From Sulfitobacter sp. (GTDB lineage Bacteria; Pseudomonadota; Alphaproteobacteria; Rhodobacterales; Rhodobacteraceae): a DNA stretch of 8,775 bases. The DNA is taken from NCBI GenBank assembly GCA_024636405.1, contig JAGXHC010000066.1, positions 1-8,775 on the forward strand. Reading direction: 5' to 3'. Below, piece after piece: positions 1 through 6,513 of this stretch. A program made the position numbers and the translations under genes. The notes below the pieces were generated by a model. The model made no database searches. It worked only from the letters and a program-made list of their open reading frames with translations, and was not told the DNA's origin. Numbering within the stretch: position 1 is the first letter of the stretch; every line of letters starts with the position of its first letter.

Positions 1-1301
1 AGACAGGTCATGCGCAGGCCTTTGAAGGTCTGCGCATGACAGGCCGCACCGTGCGCGCGCCCGACAAAACCATTGCCGTACCTGACCACAACGTGCCCAC
101 CACGCTGGACCGCGCCAAGGGCGGCATGAACGAGGAATCGCGCATTCAGGTCGACGCGCTCGACAAGAACGCCAAGGATTTCGGCATCCACTATTACCCC
201 GTGTCGGATGTCCGCCAGGGCATCGTGCATATCATCGGGCCGGAACAGGGCTGGACCCTGCCGGGCATGACCGTTGTGTGTGGTGACAGCCACACCTCGA
301 CCCACGGCGCATTTGGCGCGCTGGCCCACGGCATCGGCACCTCCGAGGTCGAACACGTCCTTGCCACCCAGACGCTGATCCAGCGCAAGGGCAAGAACCT
401 CAAGGTCGAGATCACCGGCAAACTGCGCCCCGGCGTCACCGCCAAGGACATCACCCTGTCCGTCATCGGCGTCACCGGCACCGCCGGCGGCACCGGCTAT
501 GTCATTGAATACTGCGGCGAGGCAATTCGTGACCTCAGCATGGAAGGCCGCATGACCGTCTGTAACATGGCCATCGAGGGCGGCGCGCGCGCCGGTCTGA
601 TCGCGCCGGACGAAAAGACATTTGAATACTGCAAGGGCCGCCCCCATGCCCCCAAAGGCGCCCAATGGGAAGCGGCGATGGACTGGTGGAAAACGCTTTA
701 TTCCGACGACGACGCGCACTGGGACAAGGTGATCACCCTGAAAGGCGAAGACATCGCCCCCGTCGTCACCTGGGGCACATCCCCCGAAGACGTGCTGCCG
801 ATCACCGCCAACGTGCCTGCGCCCGAAGATTTCAAAGGCGGCAAGGTCGATGCCGTGAAAAGGTCGCTGGAATATATGGGCCTGACCGCCGGCACGCCCC
901 TGTCCGAAGTCGAAATCGACACGGTGTTTATCGGCTCCTGCACCAATGGCCGCATCGAAGACCTGCGCGCCGCCGCCGCGATCCTGAAAGGCAAAAAGAT
1001 CAAGGCCGGTCTGCGCGCCATGATCGTTCCCGGCTCTGGTCTGGTCCGCGCCCAGGCCGAGCAGGAAGGCCTGGCCGAGATTTTCATCGACGCAGGCTTT
1101 GAATGGCGCCTTGCGGGCTGTTCCATGTGCCTTGCGATGAACCCCGATCAACTGTCGCCCGGCGAACGCTGCGCTGCCACCTCCAACCGCAACTTTGAAG
1201 GCCGTCAGGGCCGGGGCGGGCGCACCCATCTGATGTCCCCCGCAATGGCTGCGGCGGCAGCAATCACCGGAAGACTGACAGATGTGCGGGATTTGATGTG
1301 A
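1..1301 (+). CDS. leuC: 3-isopropylmalate dehydratase large subunit (5' partial)
   Basis: Large subunit of isopropylmalate isomerase, which with LeuD converts 2-isopropylmalate to 3-isopropylmalate in cytoplasmic leucine synthesis. The frame is open from base 3 ([11 protein letters not shown] before the first in-window ATG at 36), and that upstream stretch matches the family, so the true start lies before the window. About 35-40 N-terminal residues are missing from a protein usually near 470 residues. Visible family motifs are [18 protein letters not shown] (bases 282-308), [12 protein letters not shown] and [10 protein letters not shown]. The three cysteines expected to bind the [4Fe-4S] cluster are encoded at 939-941, 1119-1121 and 1128-1130, so the aconitase-type active site looks complete. 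The C-terminus is intact and ends in TGA. leuD does not follow directly, because a peptidase-like gene lies between. Identification is very secure. Confidence 0.98.
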   Translation, partial: TGHAQAFEGLRMTGRTVRAPDKTIAVPDHNVPTTLDRAKGGMNEESRIQVDALDKNAKDFGIHYYPVSDVRQGIVHIIGPEQGWTLPGMTVVCGDSHTSTHGAFGALAHGIGTSEVEHVLATQTLIQRKGKNLKVEITGKLRPGVTAKDITLSVIGVTGTAGGTGYVIEYCGEAIRDLSMEGRMTVCNMAIEGGARAGLIAPDEKTFEYCKGRPHAPKGAQWEAAMDWWKTLYSDDDAHWDKVITLKGEDIAPVVTWGTSPEDVLPITANVPAPEDFKGGKVDAVKRSLEYMGLTAGTPLSEVEIDTVFIGSCTNGRIEDLRAAAAILKGKKIKAGLRAMIVPGSGLVRAQAEQEGLAEIFIDAGFEWRLAGCSMCLAMNPDQLSPGERCAATSNRNFEGRQGRGGRTHLMSPAMAAAAAITGRLTDVRDLM

Positions 1302-1303
1302 TG

Positions 1304-1342
1304 CCCCGCACCCTCTGCACGCGCCTTTGCGGGGCGGTGCAG
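1304..1342 (+). terminator. Overlapping hairpins just after leuC, possible terminator
   Basis: Directly after the leuC stop there are two overlapping inverted repeats. CCCCGCA (1304-1310) pairs with TGCGGGG (1328-1334). CTGCAC (1315-1320), with CGCC after one bulged base, pairs with GGCGGTGCAG (1333-1342). They share bases and cannot form together. No U-run follows, so an intrinsic terminator is only a possibility. The rest of the gap up to 1424 shows nothing I can name. Confidence 0.35.
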
Positions 1343-1424
1343 CGGCCCGCAGGGGTGATTCCGGGTTTGGCAGAATCGTCCAAAAATGGTAGCCTTTCGT
1401 CAAATCGGAAAAAGGTCTCGGGCA

Positions 1425-1997
1425 ATGACACTCCCCACAGTCCTGACTGCCCCGCCGGTCAAGGCACAAGAAGCGGCACGTTGCTGGTCGTCAGCTTTCG
1501 AAAGCTGGCATCAGGCCGTGTCGGCCGACATCAATGTGCAATCCAACATCAGCGATGCCGTTCTACACCAATGGTTCGAAAGCGGCGATGGGCTGGTGCA
1601 GCCGCGTGGCAGCGCCACACGGATGGGCGAACAGGTGATCATGGGCGTTGGCATGATGAAAGTACGCCGTCGCGCCGGACATCGCATTTCGCCGCATTAT
1701 GTCGCCCGGATACTCGCCAGCGAGGGACATATCTACTGTGCGTACTTCTGGGGCCGCAGCGGCCATGCCTGCGTGATACATGGCGCCACCGCAGAGGGAT
1801 TTCTGGTGATGGACCCGGCCCCGACGCGGGGTCTGGTCATCTATCCGCGCGACCATTTCATTGGCATGCGCCGGGTCTGGATGGGCACCTCGCAAATCTC
1901 GTATCTGTCGCGCGTTCTGGAAGACGCGACTGCCGATCTGCGCCATCAGGCACTGTCGGGCCCGACTGCGGGCGAAATCATGAGCCAGTTCAACTAA
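1425..1997 (+). CDS. Papain-like cysteine peptidase homologue (AvrRpt2/C39-like fold)
   Basis: Small protein of 190 residues from ATG 1425, or 203 from the in-frame ATG at 1386. I prefer 1425 because a purine-rich GGAAAAAGG (1407-1415) lies 9 bases before it, while 1386 has no ribosome site. Numbered from 1386, the pattern RCWSSAFESW puts a candidate nucleophile at Cys33 on a helix start. GHACVIHG gives His127, and a hydrophobic strand ending MDPAP gives Asp143. Order and spacing resemble the Cys-His-Asp triad of AvrRpt2-like papain-fold peptidases. A glutamine five residues before the cysteine (Gln28) could be the oxyanion-hole residue. No signal peptide or membrane segment is seen, so it is probably cytoplasmic. 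Its place between leuC and leuD does not reveal a substrate. The fold is a motif-based call, and activity and role are unknown. An inactive or transglutaminase-like relative is possible. Confidence 0.7.
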   Translation: MTLPTVLTAPPVKAQEAARCWSSAFESWHQAVSADINVQSNISDAVLHQWFESGDGLVQPRGSATRMGEQVIMGVGMMKVRRRAGHRISPHYVARILASEGHIYCAYFWGRSGHACVIHGATAEGFLVMDPAPTRGLVIYPRDHFIGMRRVWMGTSQISYLSRVLEDATADLRHQALSGPTAGEIMSQFN

Positions 1998-2040
1998 AAT
2001 CCCGGCAAACCCGCCCTGCTGCCCGATGCTGCGCCTTGGC

Positions 2041-2073
2041 GGTGCACAGGGGGTGTACAGCCGGTGTACGGGT
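2041..2073. repeat. Three imperfect tandem 11-bp units upstream of leuD
   Basis: Three head-to-tail units with exact 11-bp period are present: GGTGCACAGGG (2041-2051), GGTGTACAGCC (2052-2062) and GGTGTACGGGT (2063-2073). The shared core is GGTGYAC. The array lies 65-98 bp before the leuD start, in a non-coding gap. A period of about one helical turn would suit a regulator binding one face of the DNA, but no known site is recognised. Confidence 0.55.
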
Positions 2074-2099
2074 TGTGCCTGTGCCACATCGTTCTTTCA

Positions 2100-2115
2100 C
2101 CACTATATTTAGTGG
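2100..2115 (+). promoter_or_regulatory. Inverted repeat in the leuD leader
   Basis: CCACTA (2100-2105) and TAGTGG (2110-2115) are perfect inverted arms around TATT. The repeat lies 9 bases before the leuD ribosome site AGGAG (2125-2129). It also contains TATATT (2104-2109), the only AT-rich -10-like hexamer nearby, though no good -35 stands 16-18 bp upstream. It could be an operator, a leader hairpin or part of a promoter. I cannot tell which. Confidence 0.4.
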
Positions 2116-2138
2116 CCCAAAATTAGGAGTTCATTAAC

Positions 2139-2744
2139 ATGGATAAATTCGAAAACCTCACCGGCATTGCCGCCCCCATGCCAATGATCAACATCGACAC
2201 CGACATGATCATCCCCAAACAATTTCTGAAAACCATCAAGCGGACGGGTCTCGGCGTGAACCTGTTCGACGAAATGCGCTATGACGATGATCGGCAGGAA
2301 CTGCCTGATTTCGTTCTGAACAAACCGCAATACCGCGACGCCGAGGTGCTGGTCACAGGCGATAACTTTGGCTGCGGTTCCTCACGCGAACACGCGCCCT
2401 GGGCAATCAAGGATTTCGGCATCCGCTGCGTCATCGCACCCAGCTTTGCCGATATTTTCTATAACAACTGCTTCAAGAATGGCATCCTGCCCATCGCCTT
2501 GCCCCAAGACCAGATCGACGTGCTGCTGAAGGACGCCGAAAAAGGCGCCAACGCCCGCATGACCATTGATCTTGTGGCCCAGACTGTCACCACCTCCGAC
2601 GGCGAAACCTTCTCCTTTGAGGTCGACGCCTTCAAGAAACGCTGTCTGATCGAGGGGCTCGACGACATTGGCCTGACACTCGAAAAAGTGGCCACCATCG
2701 ACGCTTTCGAATCTGCGGCAGCACAAAGCCGCCCGTGGGTCTGA
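2139..2744 (+). CDS. leuD: 3-isopropylmalate dehydratase small subunit
   Basis: Small subunit of isopropylmalate isomerase, supplying the swivelling domain that completes the LeuC active site. The length of 201 residues is normal for the proteobacterial form. Diagnostic motifs are [14 protein letters not shown] (residues 18-31) and [17 protein letters not shown] (74-90), the second being the substrate-binding signature of the family. The start is supported by AGGAG nine bases upstream. The gene is separated from leuC by the peptidase-like gene and from that gene by 141 bp carrying an 11-bp tandem repeat and an inverted repeat, so it may have its own promoter. A strong hairpin follows the stop. 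No missing residues or frame damage are seen. Confidence 0.97.
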   Translation: MDKFENLTGIAAPMPMINIDTDMIIPKQFLKTIKRTGLGVNLFDEMRYDDDRQELPDFVLNKPQYRDAEVLVTGDNFGCGSSREHAPWAIKDFGIRCVIAPSFADIFYNNCFKNGILPIALPQDQIDVLLKDAEKGANARMTIDLVAQTVTTSDGETFSFEVDAFKKRCLIEGLDDIGLTLEKVATIDAFESAAAQSRPWV

Positions 2745-2783
2745 ACACCTGAAAGCCGATTCTCGTCCGGTTTATGTCTCGAC

Positions 2784-2810
2784 TTGTGGGCGCCTCAGCC
2801 GCGCCCACAA
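2784..2810 (+). terminator. Strong hairpin after leuD, probable terminator
   Basis: TTGTGGGCGC (2784-2793) and GCGCCCACAA (2801-2810) form a perfect 10-bp stem with a 7-base loop, 39 bp after the leuD stop. No run of T follows, so it is not a textbook intrinsic terminator. Position and stem strength still make transcript ending or 3'-end protection the likely role. Confidence 0.55.
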
Positions 2811-3002
2811 CATCTTGCGACGTGCCACGGTTCTGCCACGAAAATGATGCAAGAACGCACCACCCCCACCCCCAAAATGCCGTAACAGTTATGTCTTGTT
2901 AACCATACGCCTTGAGCGCTGGGACGAAAGAAGGCACAAATTGGGCAATAATGAGGCAGCTCCCCGAACCTGGGGACAACAAGTTGGAACAAGACTGCGG
3001 CA
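2811..3002. other. Non-coding gap before the membrane-protein gene
   Basis: About 190 bp with no convincing gene on either strand. It holds TTAACCAT (2899-2906), which matches the half-site often quoted for the alphaproteobacterial regulator CtrA, but no second TTAA stands at the right spacing. A small hairpin, TCCCC (2961-2965) with GGGGA (2972-2976), is also present. It probably contains the promoter of the next gene, though I cannot place a -35/-10 pair with confidence. Confidence 0.4.
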
Positions 3003-3887
3003 ATGCATCGCGTCTGGCCAGTTTGGAAGGGCAGAGTTTTGATTGGACGGATGACAGGCGCCACGACGCGTGGCCTTTTGGTGGCGTTGCTCATTGCAAC
3101 TCCGGCGCTATTGCTGCCGGACGTCGCAGCCGACTCCAGCCAGATCACGGTGCTGATCGCGCTGCTTGCCGCTTTCCTGACCTTCGTTGAATATAACTCC
3201 AACTTCCCAAGCATTGTCGAATTCCGCGACGCGCCTCCGTTCAACCGGCTGCGCTATATCTCGCTTTTCCTCACCGTTTTCATGCTCAGCGCGATCGCCA
3301 AAGGTCAGTCCGAACCGACACTTATGACCGGCGCGCTGACGTCAATGGGGACGATCATTGGCAACGCCATCGACTTTCCCTATTCGCCGGTGCGCCTGGT
3401 CGTTCTGATGCTGCCCGAGAATGCCGACATCAGCATCGTGAACGCGGTGCGCACCTCTGCGGGTCTTGCCTATCTCATTTCGCTGATTGCAATGGCTGCG
3501 TTTTTGGTCCTGGTCCGTATCTTGGGCTGGCCCGCACGCCAGGGCGCGTTCAACGTCTGGGTGAATTTGCCGCTGTTTGATCCCACCGCAGGCGGCGACG
3601 TGCTGCACCGGCTCCAACGCGACGCACGCATCAATATCGCCCTGGGTTTCCTGCTCCCGTTTATCATTCCGGCGGTGGTCAAGGCGGCCTCCGATCTGAT
3701 AGACCCGATATCAATGAACAACCCACAGACACTGATCTGGACAATAGCCGCATGGGCCTTTCTACCAGCAAGCATGATCATGCGCGGCGTCGCGATGGGC
3801 AAGGTTGCGGACATGATCGAAGACAAGCGCCGCCGCGCTTACGCCGAAGCGAACGCCGACGCCGACGGGTCCTTTCAGATCGCCTGA
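3003..3887 (+). CDS. Multi-pass membrane protein of unknown function
   Basis: I do not recognise the family. The 294-residue product has about five or six hydrophobic segments, near residues 24-39, 48-63, 85-99, 152-174, 210-229 and 243-261. A soluble loop lies at roughly 175-209, and a charged C-terminal tail begins DKRRRAYAEAN. It is probably an inner-membrane protein. No catalytic or transporter signature is evident. The start is uncertain: ATG 3003 has only a distant GGA upstream, TTG 3039 has AAGGG eight bases before it, and ATG 3051 gives a more typical short charged N-terminus before the first segment. The longest form is reported. The end of the gene abuts or overlaps the next gene, an exported EEP-family protein, so the two are probably co-transcribed. 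Coding is supported by residue pattern and third-position GC. Confidence 0.75.
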   Translation: MHRVWPVWKGRVLIGRMTGATTRGLLVALLIATPALLLPDVAADSSQITVLIALLAAFLTFVEYNSNFPSIVEFRDAPPFNRLRYISLFLTVFMLSAIAKGQSEPTLMTGALTSMGTIIGNAIDFPYSPVRLVVLMLPENADISIVNAVRTSAGLAYLISLIAMAAFLVLVRILGWPARQGAFNVWVNLPLFDPTAGGDVLHRLQRDARINIALGFLLPFIIPAVVKAASDLIDPISMNNPQTLIWTIAAWAFLPASMIMRGVAMGKVADMIEDKRRRAYAEANADADGSFQIA

Positions 3888-4882
3888 TTGCGCTTTTCTG
3901 CGCGCTTCTGCTGACCTCACCGGCGCTGGCTCAGACCGTCAGGGTCGCCACCTTCAACACTGAATTGTCCCGCGACGGCCCCGGTATTCTGCTGCGTGAT
4001 TTGGTCCGAGGCGATGATCCGCAGATCATGGCCGTCCTGCAAACCGTGGCGCAGACGGACGCCGATATCCTCGTCCTTCAAGGTTTCGACTATGATCTCG
4101 AAAACCGCGCGCTGAACGCCTTTGCGGATGCGCTTGCTGCAGCTGGCGCTGCCTACCCGCATAGGTTTGCCCTGCCCCCCAATGCAGGACGTATGACCGA
4201 CCTTGATCTTGATGGCGATGGCCGTCTTGGCGGACCCGGAGACGCGCAGGGCTATGGGCGCTTTTTCGGGCAGGGTGCGATGGCAATCCTGTCGAGGCAC
4301 CCAATCGTTGCTCAAGACATTCAGGACTTTTCAAGCATGCTGTGGCGCGACTTGCCTGGCGCACTTTTGCCTGAAACATCCGCTGGACCGTTCCCAAGCC
4401 GACAGGCGCAGGCGATCCAGCGACTGTCCTCCAACGGGCATTGGGTCGTGCCTGTGGATGTGCTCGGCATCGGCATTGTTACGTTGCTGACGTTCCCCGC
4501 AGCACCACCGGTCTTTGATGGCCCCGAAGATCGCAATGGCAAACGTAACCACGACGAGCTGCTGTTCTGGCGGCATTTTATGGACGAAGCCTTTGGCCCT
4601 GCACCGGATCAACAATTTATCCTGCTGGGCGATGCAAATGCCGATCTTGCGCGCGGCGAAGGCATACGTGCAGCCATACAGATGCTGCTGGCCGATCCGC
4701 GCCTGCAGGACCCGCTGCCTGATCAGATCACCGTTAACTGGCCTGATCCTCTGCCCGGCGACATGCGTGTGGACTATGTGCTGCCTTCTGCTGACTGGAC
4801 CGTGACCAATGCGGGCATCGCTCAGGTGCTTGACGCACCGGACAGCCGCCACGCACTGGTTTGGGCTGATCTCACCCCCTGA
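3752..4882 (+). CDS. Exported endonuclease/exonuclease/phosphatase-family protein with altered active site
   Basis: Metal-dependent phosphoesterase fold (DNase I/EEP superfamily). From ATG 3752 the product is 376 residues. Residues 45-60 form a hydrophobic signal sequence ending SPALAQ, so export is likely, and the domain runs from VRVATFN (63-69) to the C-terminus. Family motifs retained are Asn69, GDAN (293-296), RVDYVLPS (339-346) and His367. Three positions differ from what I expect: the usual QE/NE glutamate is Gly111 (LVLQGFDYD), the SHPTPPVFDG histidine is replaced (TFPAAPPVFDG, Phe248), and SDH is SRH (365-367). An Asp-rich, calcium-loop-like DLDLDGDGRLGGPGD spans 150-164. The first 40 residues are Arg-rich and lie in a frame overlapping the previous gene, so they are probably not real. 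No ATG, GTG or TTG lies nearer the signal peptide, only CTG 3884 and ATT 3887 at the neighbour's stop. The family call is firm, the start is not. Confidence 0.85.
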   Translation: MGLSTSKHDHARRRDGQGCGHDRRQAPPRLRRSERRRRRVLSDRLIALFCALLLTSPALAQTVRVATFNTELSRDGPGILLRDLVRGDDPQIMAVLQTVAQTDADILVLQGFDYDLENRALNAFADALAAAGAAYPHRFALPPNAGRMTDLDLDGDGRLGGPGDAQGYGRFFGQGAMAILSRHPIVAQDIQDFSSMLWRDLPGALLPETSAGPFPSRQAQAIQRLSSNGHWVVPVDVLGIGIVTLLTFPAAPPVFDGPEDRNGKRNHDELLFWRHFMDEAFGPAPDQQFILLGDANADLARGEGIRAAIQMLLADPRLQDPLPDQITVNWPDPLPGDMRVDYVLPSADWTVTNAGIAQVLDAPDSRHALVWADLTP

Positions 4883-4920
4883 GAAAACCTCACGGGCATA
4901 TTCACTCTCACCCGCCCCGT

Positions 4921-4988
4921 TCTTCTGGCCAAAATATCCCGGGGTCTGGGGCAGCGCCCCAGTCGGTCGGGTCGCGTCAGCGACCCGA
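4921..4988. repeat. Rhodobacterales-type intergenic repeat with two tandem hairpins
   Basis: After the EEP gene comes TTCTGGCCAAAATATCCCGG followed by two perfect hairpins. CTGGGGC/GCCCCAG (4946-4962) has a 3-base loop. TCGGGTCGC/GCGACCCGA (4967-4988) is a 9-bp stem with a 4-base loop. I recall very similar text between genes in many Rhodobacterales genomes, which suggests a dispersed repeat, but I cannot check copy number here. It may also end transcription of the upstream genes. The rest of the 4883-5086 gap holds only the leuB leader. Confidence 0.6.
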
Positions 4989-5027
4989 AACCGCTCGGGG
5001 ATCCATGAGCATCCGTGACAGCCAATC

Positions 5028-5056
5028 TTGACCCTCCACGATCATCAGGCTACCCC
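5028..5056 (+). promoter_or_regulatory. Candidate leuB promoter
   Basis: TTGACC (5028-5033) matches a sigma-70 -35 box in five of six bases. At 17 bp spacing stands TACCCC (5051-5056), a poor -10 box. The position, 31 bp before the leuB start and after the two hairpins, is suitable. The evidence is weak because of the -10. Confidence 0.35.
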
Positions 5057-5086
5057 GCTTGGGACAGATAAATCAGGAGATACCCC

Positions 5087-6193
5087 ATGGCCAATCCAAC
5101 GCTGCTTATCCTTGCCGGTGACGGTATCGGGCCAGAAGTCATGGCGCAGGTGACGCGCGTCATCGACTGGTATGGGGCAAAGCGCGATCTTGCCTTCGAC
5201 GTGGAGCACGATCTTGTGGGTGGTGTCGCCTACGACAAACACGGCACCCCCCTGCATGATGACACAATGGCCAAGGCACTGGCGGCTGACGCGGTGTTGC
5301 TTGGCGCTGTGGGTGGACCAAAATATGATGCCCTTGATTTCAGCGTAAAGCCCGAACGCGGGCTGCTCCGCTTGCGCAAGGAGATGGACCTGTACTCCAA
5401 CCTGCGTCCGGCGCAATGCTTCGACGCCTTGGCAGATTTCTCGTCACTCAAGAAAGAAATCGTCGCCGGCCTCGACATCATGATCGTGCGCGAACTGACC
5501 TCTGGTGTCTATTTTGGCGAACCTCGCGGGATTTTCAAAGAAGGCAATGAACGTGTCGGCATAAACACCCAGCGCTACACCGAAAGCGAGATCGACCGCG
5601 TGGCGCGCTCTGCCTTCGAACTGGCGCGGCGGCGGGGTAACAAGGTCTGTTCAATGGAAAAGGCCAACGTCATGGAAAGCGGCATCTTGTGGCGCGAGGT
5701 TGTGCAGAAAGTGCACGATACCGATTACCCGGATGTCGAGTTGACGCATATGTATGCTGATAACGGCGCGATGCAATTGGTGCGCGCGCCGAAACAATTT
5801 GACGTGATCCTGACCGATAACCTGTTTGGCGATATCCTCTCCGATTGCGCTGCGATGTTGACGGGCAGCCTCGGCATGCTGCCGTCGGCCAGTCTTGGAG
5901 CACCGAATGCCGACGGACGGCCCAAGGCGCTGTACGAACCCGTCCACGGGTCTGCGCCGGATATTGCTGGTCAGGGCAAGGCAAATCCCATCGCCTGCAT
6001 CCTGAGTTTCGCCATGGCCCTACGCTATTCCTTTGATCAGGGAGATGAGGCAAAACGGCTGGAAGATGCTGTTGAAAAAGTATTGGCCGATGGCGCACGT
6101 ACCGCAGATCTGATGAGCGCGGAAGGCGGCAAACCGATCTCGACCACGCAAATGGGCGATGCGATTCTGGCGGCACTCGACGCCAGCCTGTGA
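5087..6193 (+). CDS. leuB: 3-isopropylmalate dehydrogenase
   Basis: Converts 3-isopropylmalate to 2-oxoisocaproate with NAD+ and a divalent metal, after the LeuCD step of leucine synthesis, in the cytoplasm. The 368-residue length is normal. Motifs are GDGIGPEV near the N-terminus, [22 protein letters not shown] with catalytic Tyr142, catalytic Lys192 in KANVME, Asp225 in [10 protein letters not shown], metal-binding Asp249 and Asp253 in [14 protein letters not shown], and [19 protein letters not shown], the NAD-side signature. These match the residues known from Thermus and E. coli enzymes. The start is supported by AGGAGA (5075-5080) six bases before the ATG. It lies apart from leuCD, separated by a membrane-protein gene and an EEP gene, with a candidate promoter of its own. 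No defects are seen. Confidence 0.98.
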   Translation: MANPTLLILAGDGIGPEVMAQVTRVIDWYGAKRDLAFDVEHDLVGGVAYDKHGTPLHDDTMAKALAADAVLLGAVGGPKYDALDFSVKPERGLLRLRKEMDLYSNLRPAQCFDALADFSSLKKEIVAGLDIMIVRELTSGVYFGEPRGIFKEGNERVGINTQRYTESEIDRVARSAFELARRRGNKVCSMEKANVMESGILWREVVQKVHDTDYPDVELTHMYADNGAMQLVRAPKQFDVILTDNLFGDILSDCAAMLTGSLGMLPSASLGAPNADGRPKALYEPVHGSAPDIAGQGKANPIACILSFAMALRYSFDQGDEAKRLEDAVEKVLADGARTADLMSAEGGKPISTTQMGDAILAALDASL

Positions 6194-6306
6194 CGCTGCC
6201 GGGGGAAGCGACCTGTGCCGCGCAAGGAACGGTCCGGTCCCCGTGGTCCCGAACCTTGAGGGTCAAGACGGCCGTCATGGACGCTCGAGAGGATAACTCC
6301 GGCGGG

Positions 6307-6336
6307 GTCAGTGGCGCGCAAATTTTGCGCCCTGAC
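6307..6336 (+). terminator. Palindrome between leuB and tRNA-Pro
   Basis: GCGCAAA (6316-6322) and TTTGCGC (6324-6330) are inverted arms about a single base. They are enclosed by GTCAG (6307-6311) and CTGAC (6332-6336), giving a long, slightly interrupted hairpin. It lies 114 bp after the leuB stop and could end that transcript or be an operator. No U-run follows. The remainder of 6194-6360 shows only repeated GGTCC words. Confidence 0.4.
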
Positions 6337-6360
6337 AACGCCACCCCCCTCGCATCCCTC

Positions 6361-6388
6361 TTGCCAAACAGCACTGATACCCTTATCC
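6361..6388 (+). promoter_or_regulatory. Candidate tRNA-Pro promoter
   Basis: TTGCCA (6361-6366) and TTATCC (6383-6388) are spaced by 16 bp, with the second box 13 bases before the mature tRNA 5' end. The distance is right for a short-leader tRNA transcript. The box matches are only moderate. Confidence 0.4.
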
Positions 6389-6401
6389 GCTGCGTCACGG
6401 T

Positions 6402-6478
6402 CGGGCTGTAGCGCAGCCTGGTAGCGCACCTGCTTCGGGAGCAGGGGGTCGGAGGTTCAAATCCTCTCAGCCCGACCA
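6402..6478 (+). tRNA. tRNA-Pro (anticodon CGG)
   Basis: A 77-base cloverleaf with encoded CCA. The acceptor arms CGGGCTG and CAGCCCG pair perfectly. The anticodon stem is CCTGC/GCAGG with loop TTCGGGA, giving anticodon CGG at 6436-6438, which reads the proline codon CCG. The T-loop is TTCAAAT, closed by the stem GGAGG/CCTCT. A pyrimidine-rich stretch CTTTCCCTTTT follows and may serve as the transcript end. Confidence 0.97.
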
Positions 6479-6513
6479 ATCTTTCCCTTTTATAACACGC
6501 TGTGCACGTACCC

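Noticed and set aside
698..1126. Long minus-strand frame inside leuC
   Set aside because: It arises from GC-rich third positions of leuC. The sense frame has complete family motifs.
1298..2137. 279-residue open frame on the plus strand after leuC
   Set aside because: It is out of frame with the peptidase-like gene, Arg/Gly/His-rich without family resemblance, and has no ribosome site. The other frame carries coherent motifs.
2912..3190. 92-residue plus-strand open frame
   Set aside because: It runs into the membrane-protein gene in another frame and has no protein-like pattern there.
2795..3244. 149-residue minus-strand open frame before the membrane-protein gene
   Set aside because: No motif, no ribosome site, and about half of it is antisense to the real gene.
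6223..6258. CAAGG/CCTTG inverted repeat after leuB
   Set aside because: The stem is only 5 bp with internal mismatches and a large loop, which is weak as a terminator.
6190..6411. 73-residue plus-strand frame overlapping the end of leuB and the start of tRNA-Pro
   Set aside because: It has no ribosome site of its own, low-complexity composition, and runs into a tRNA gene.
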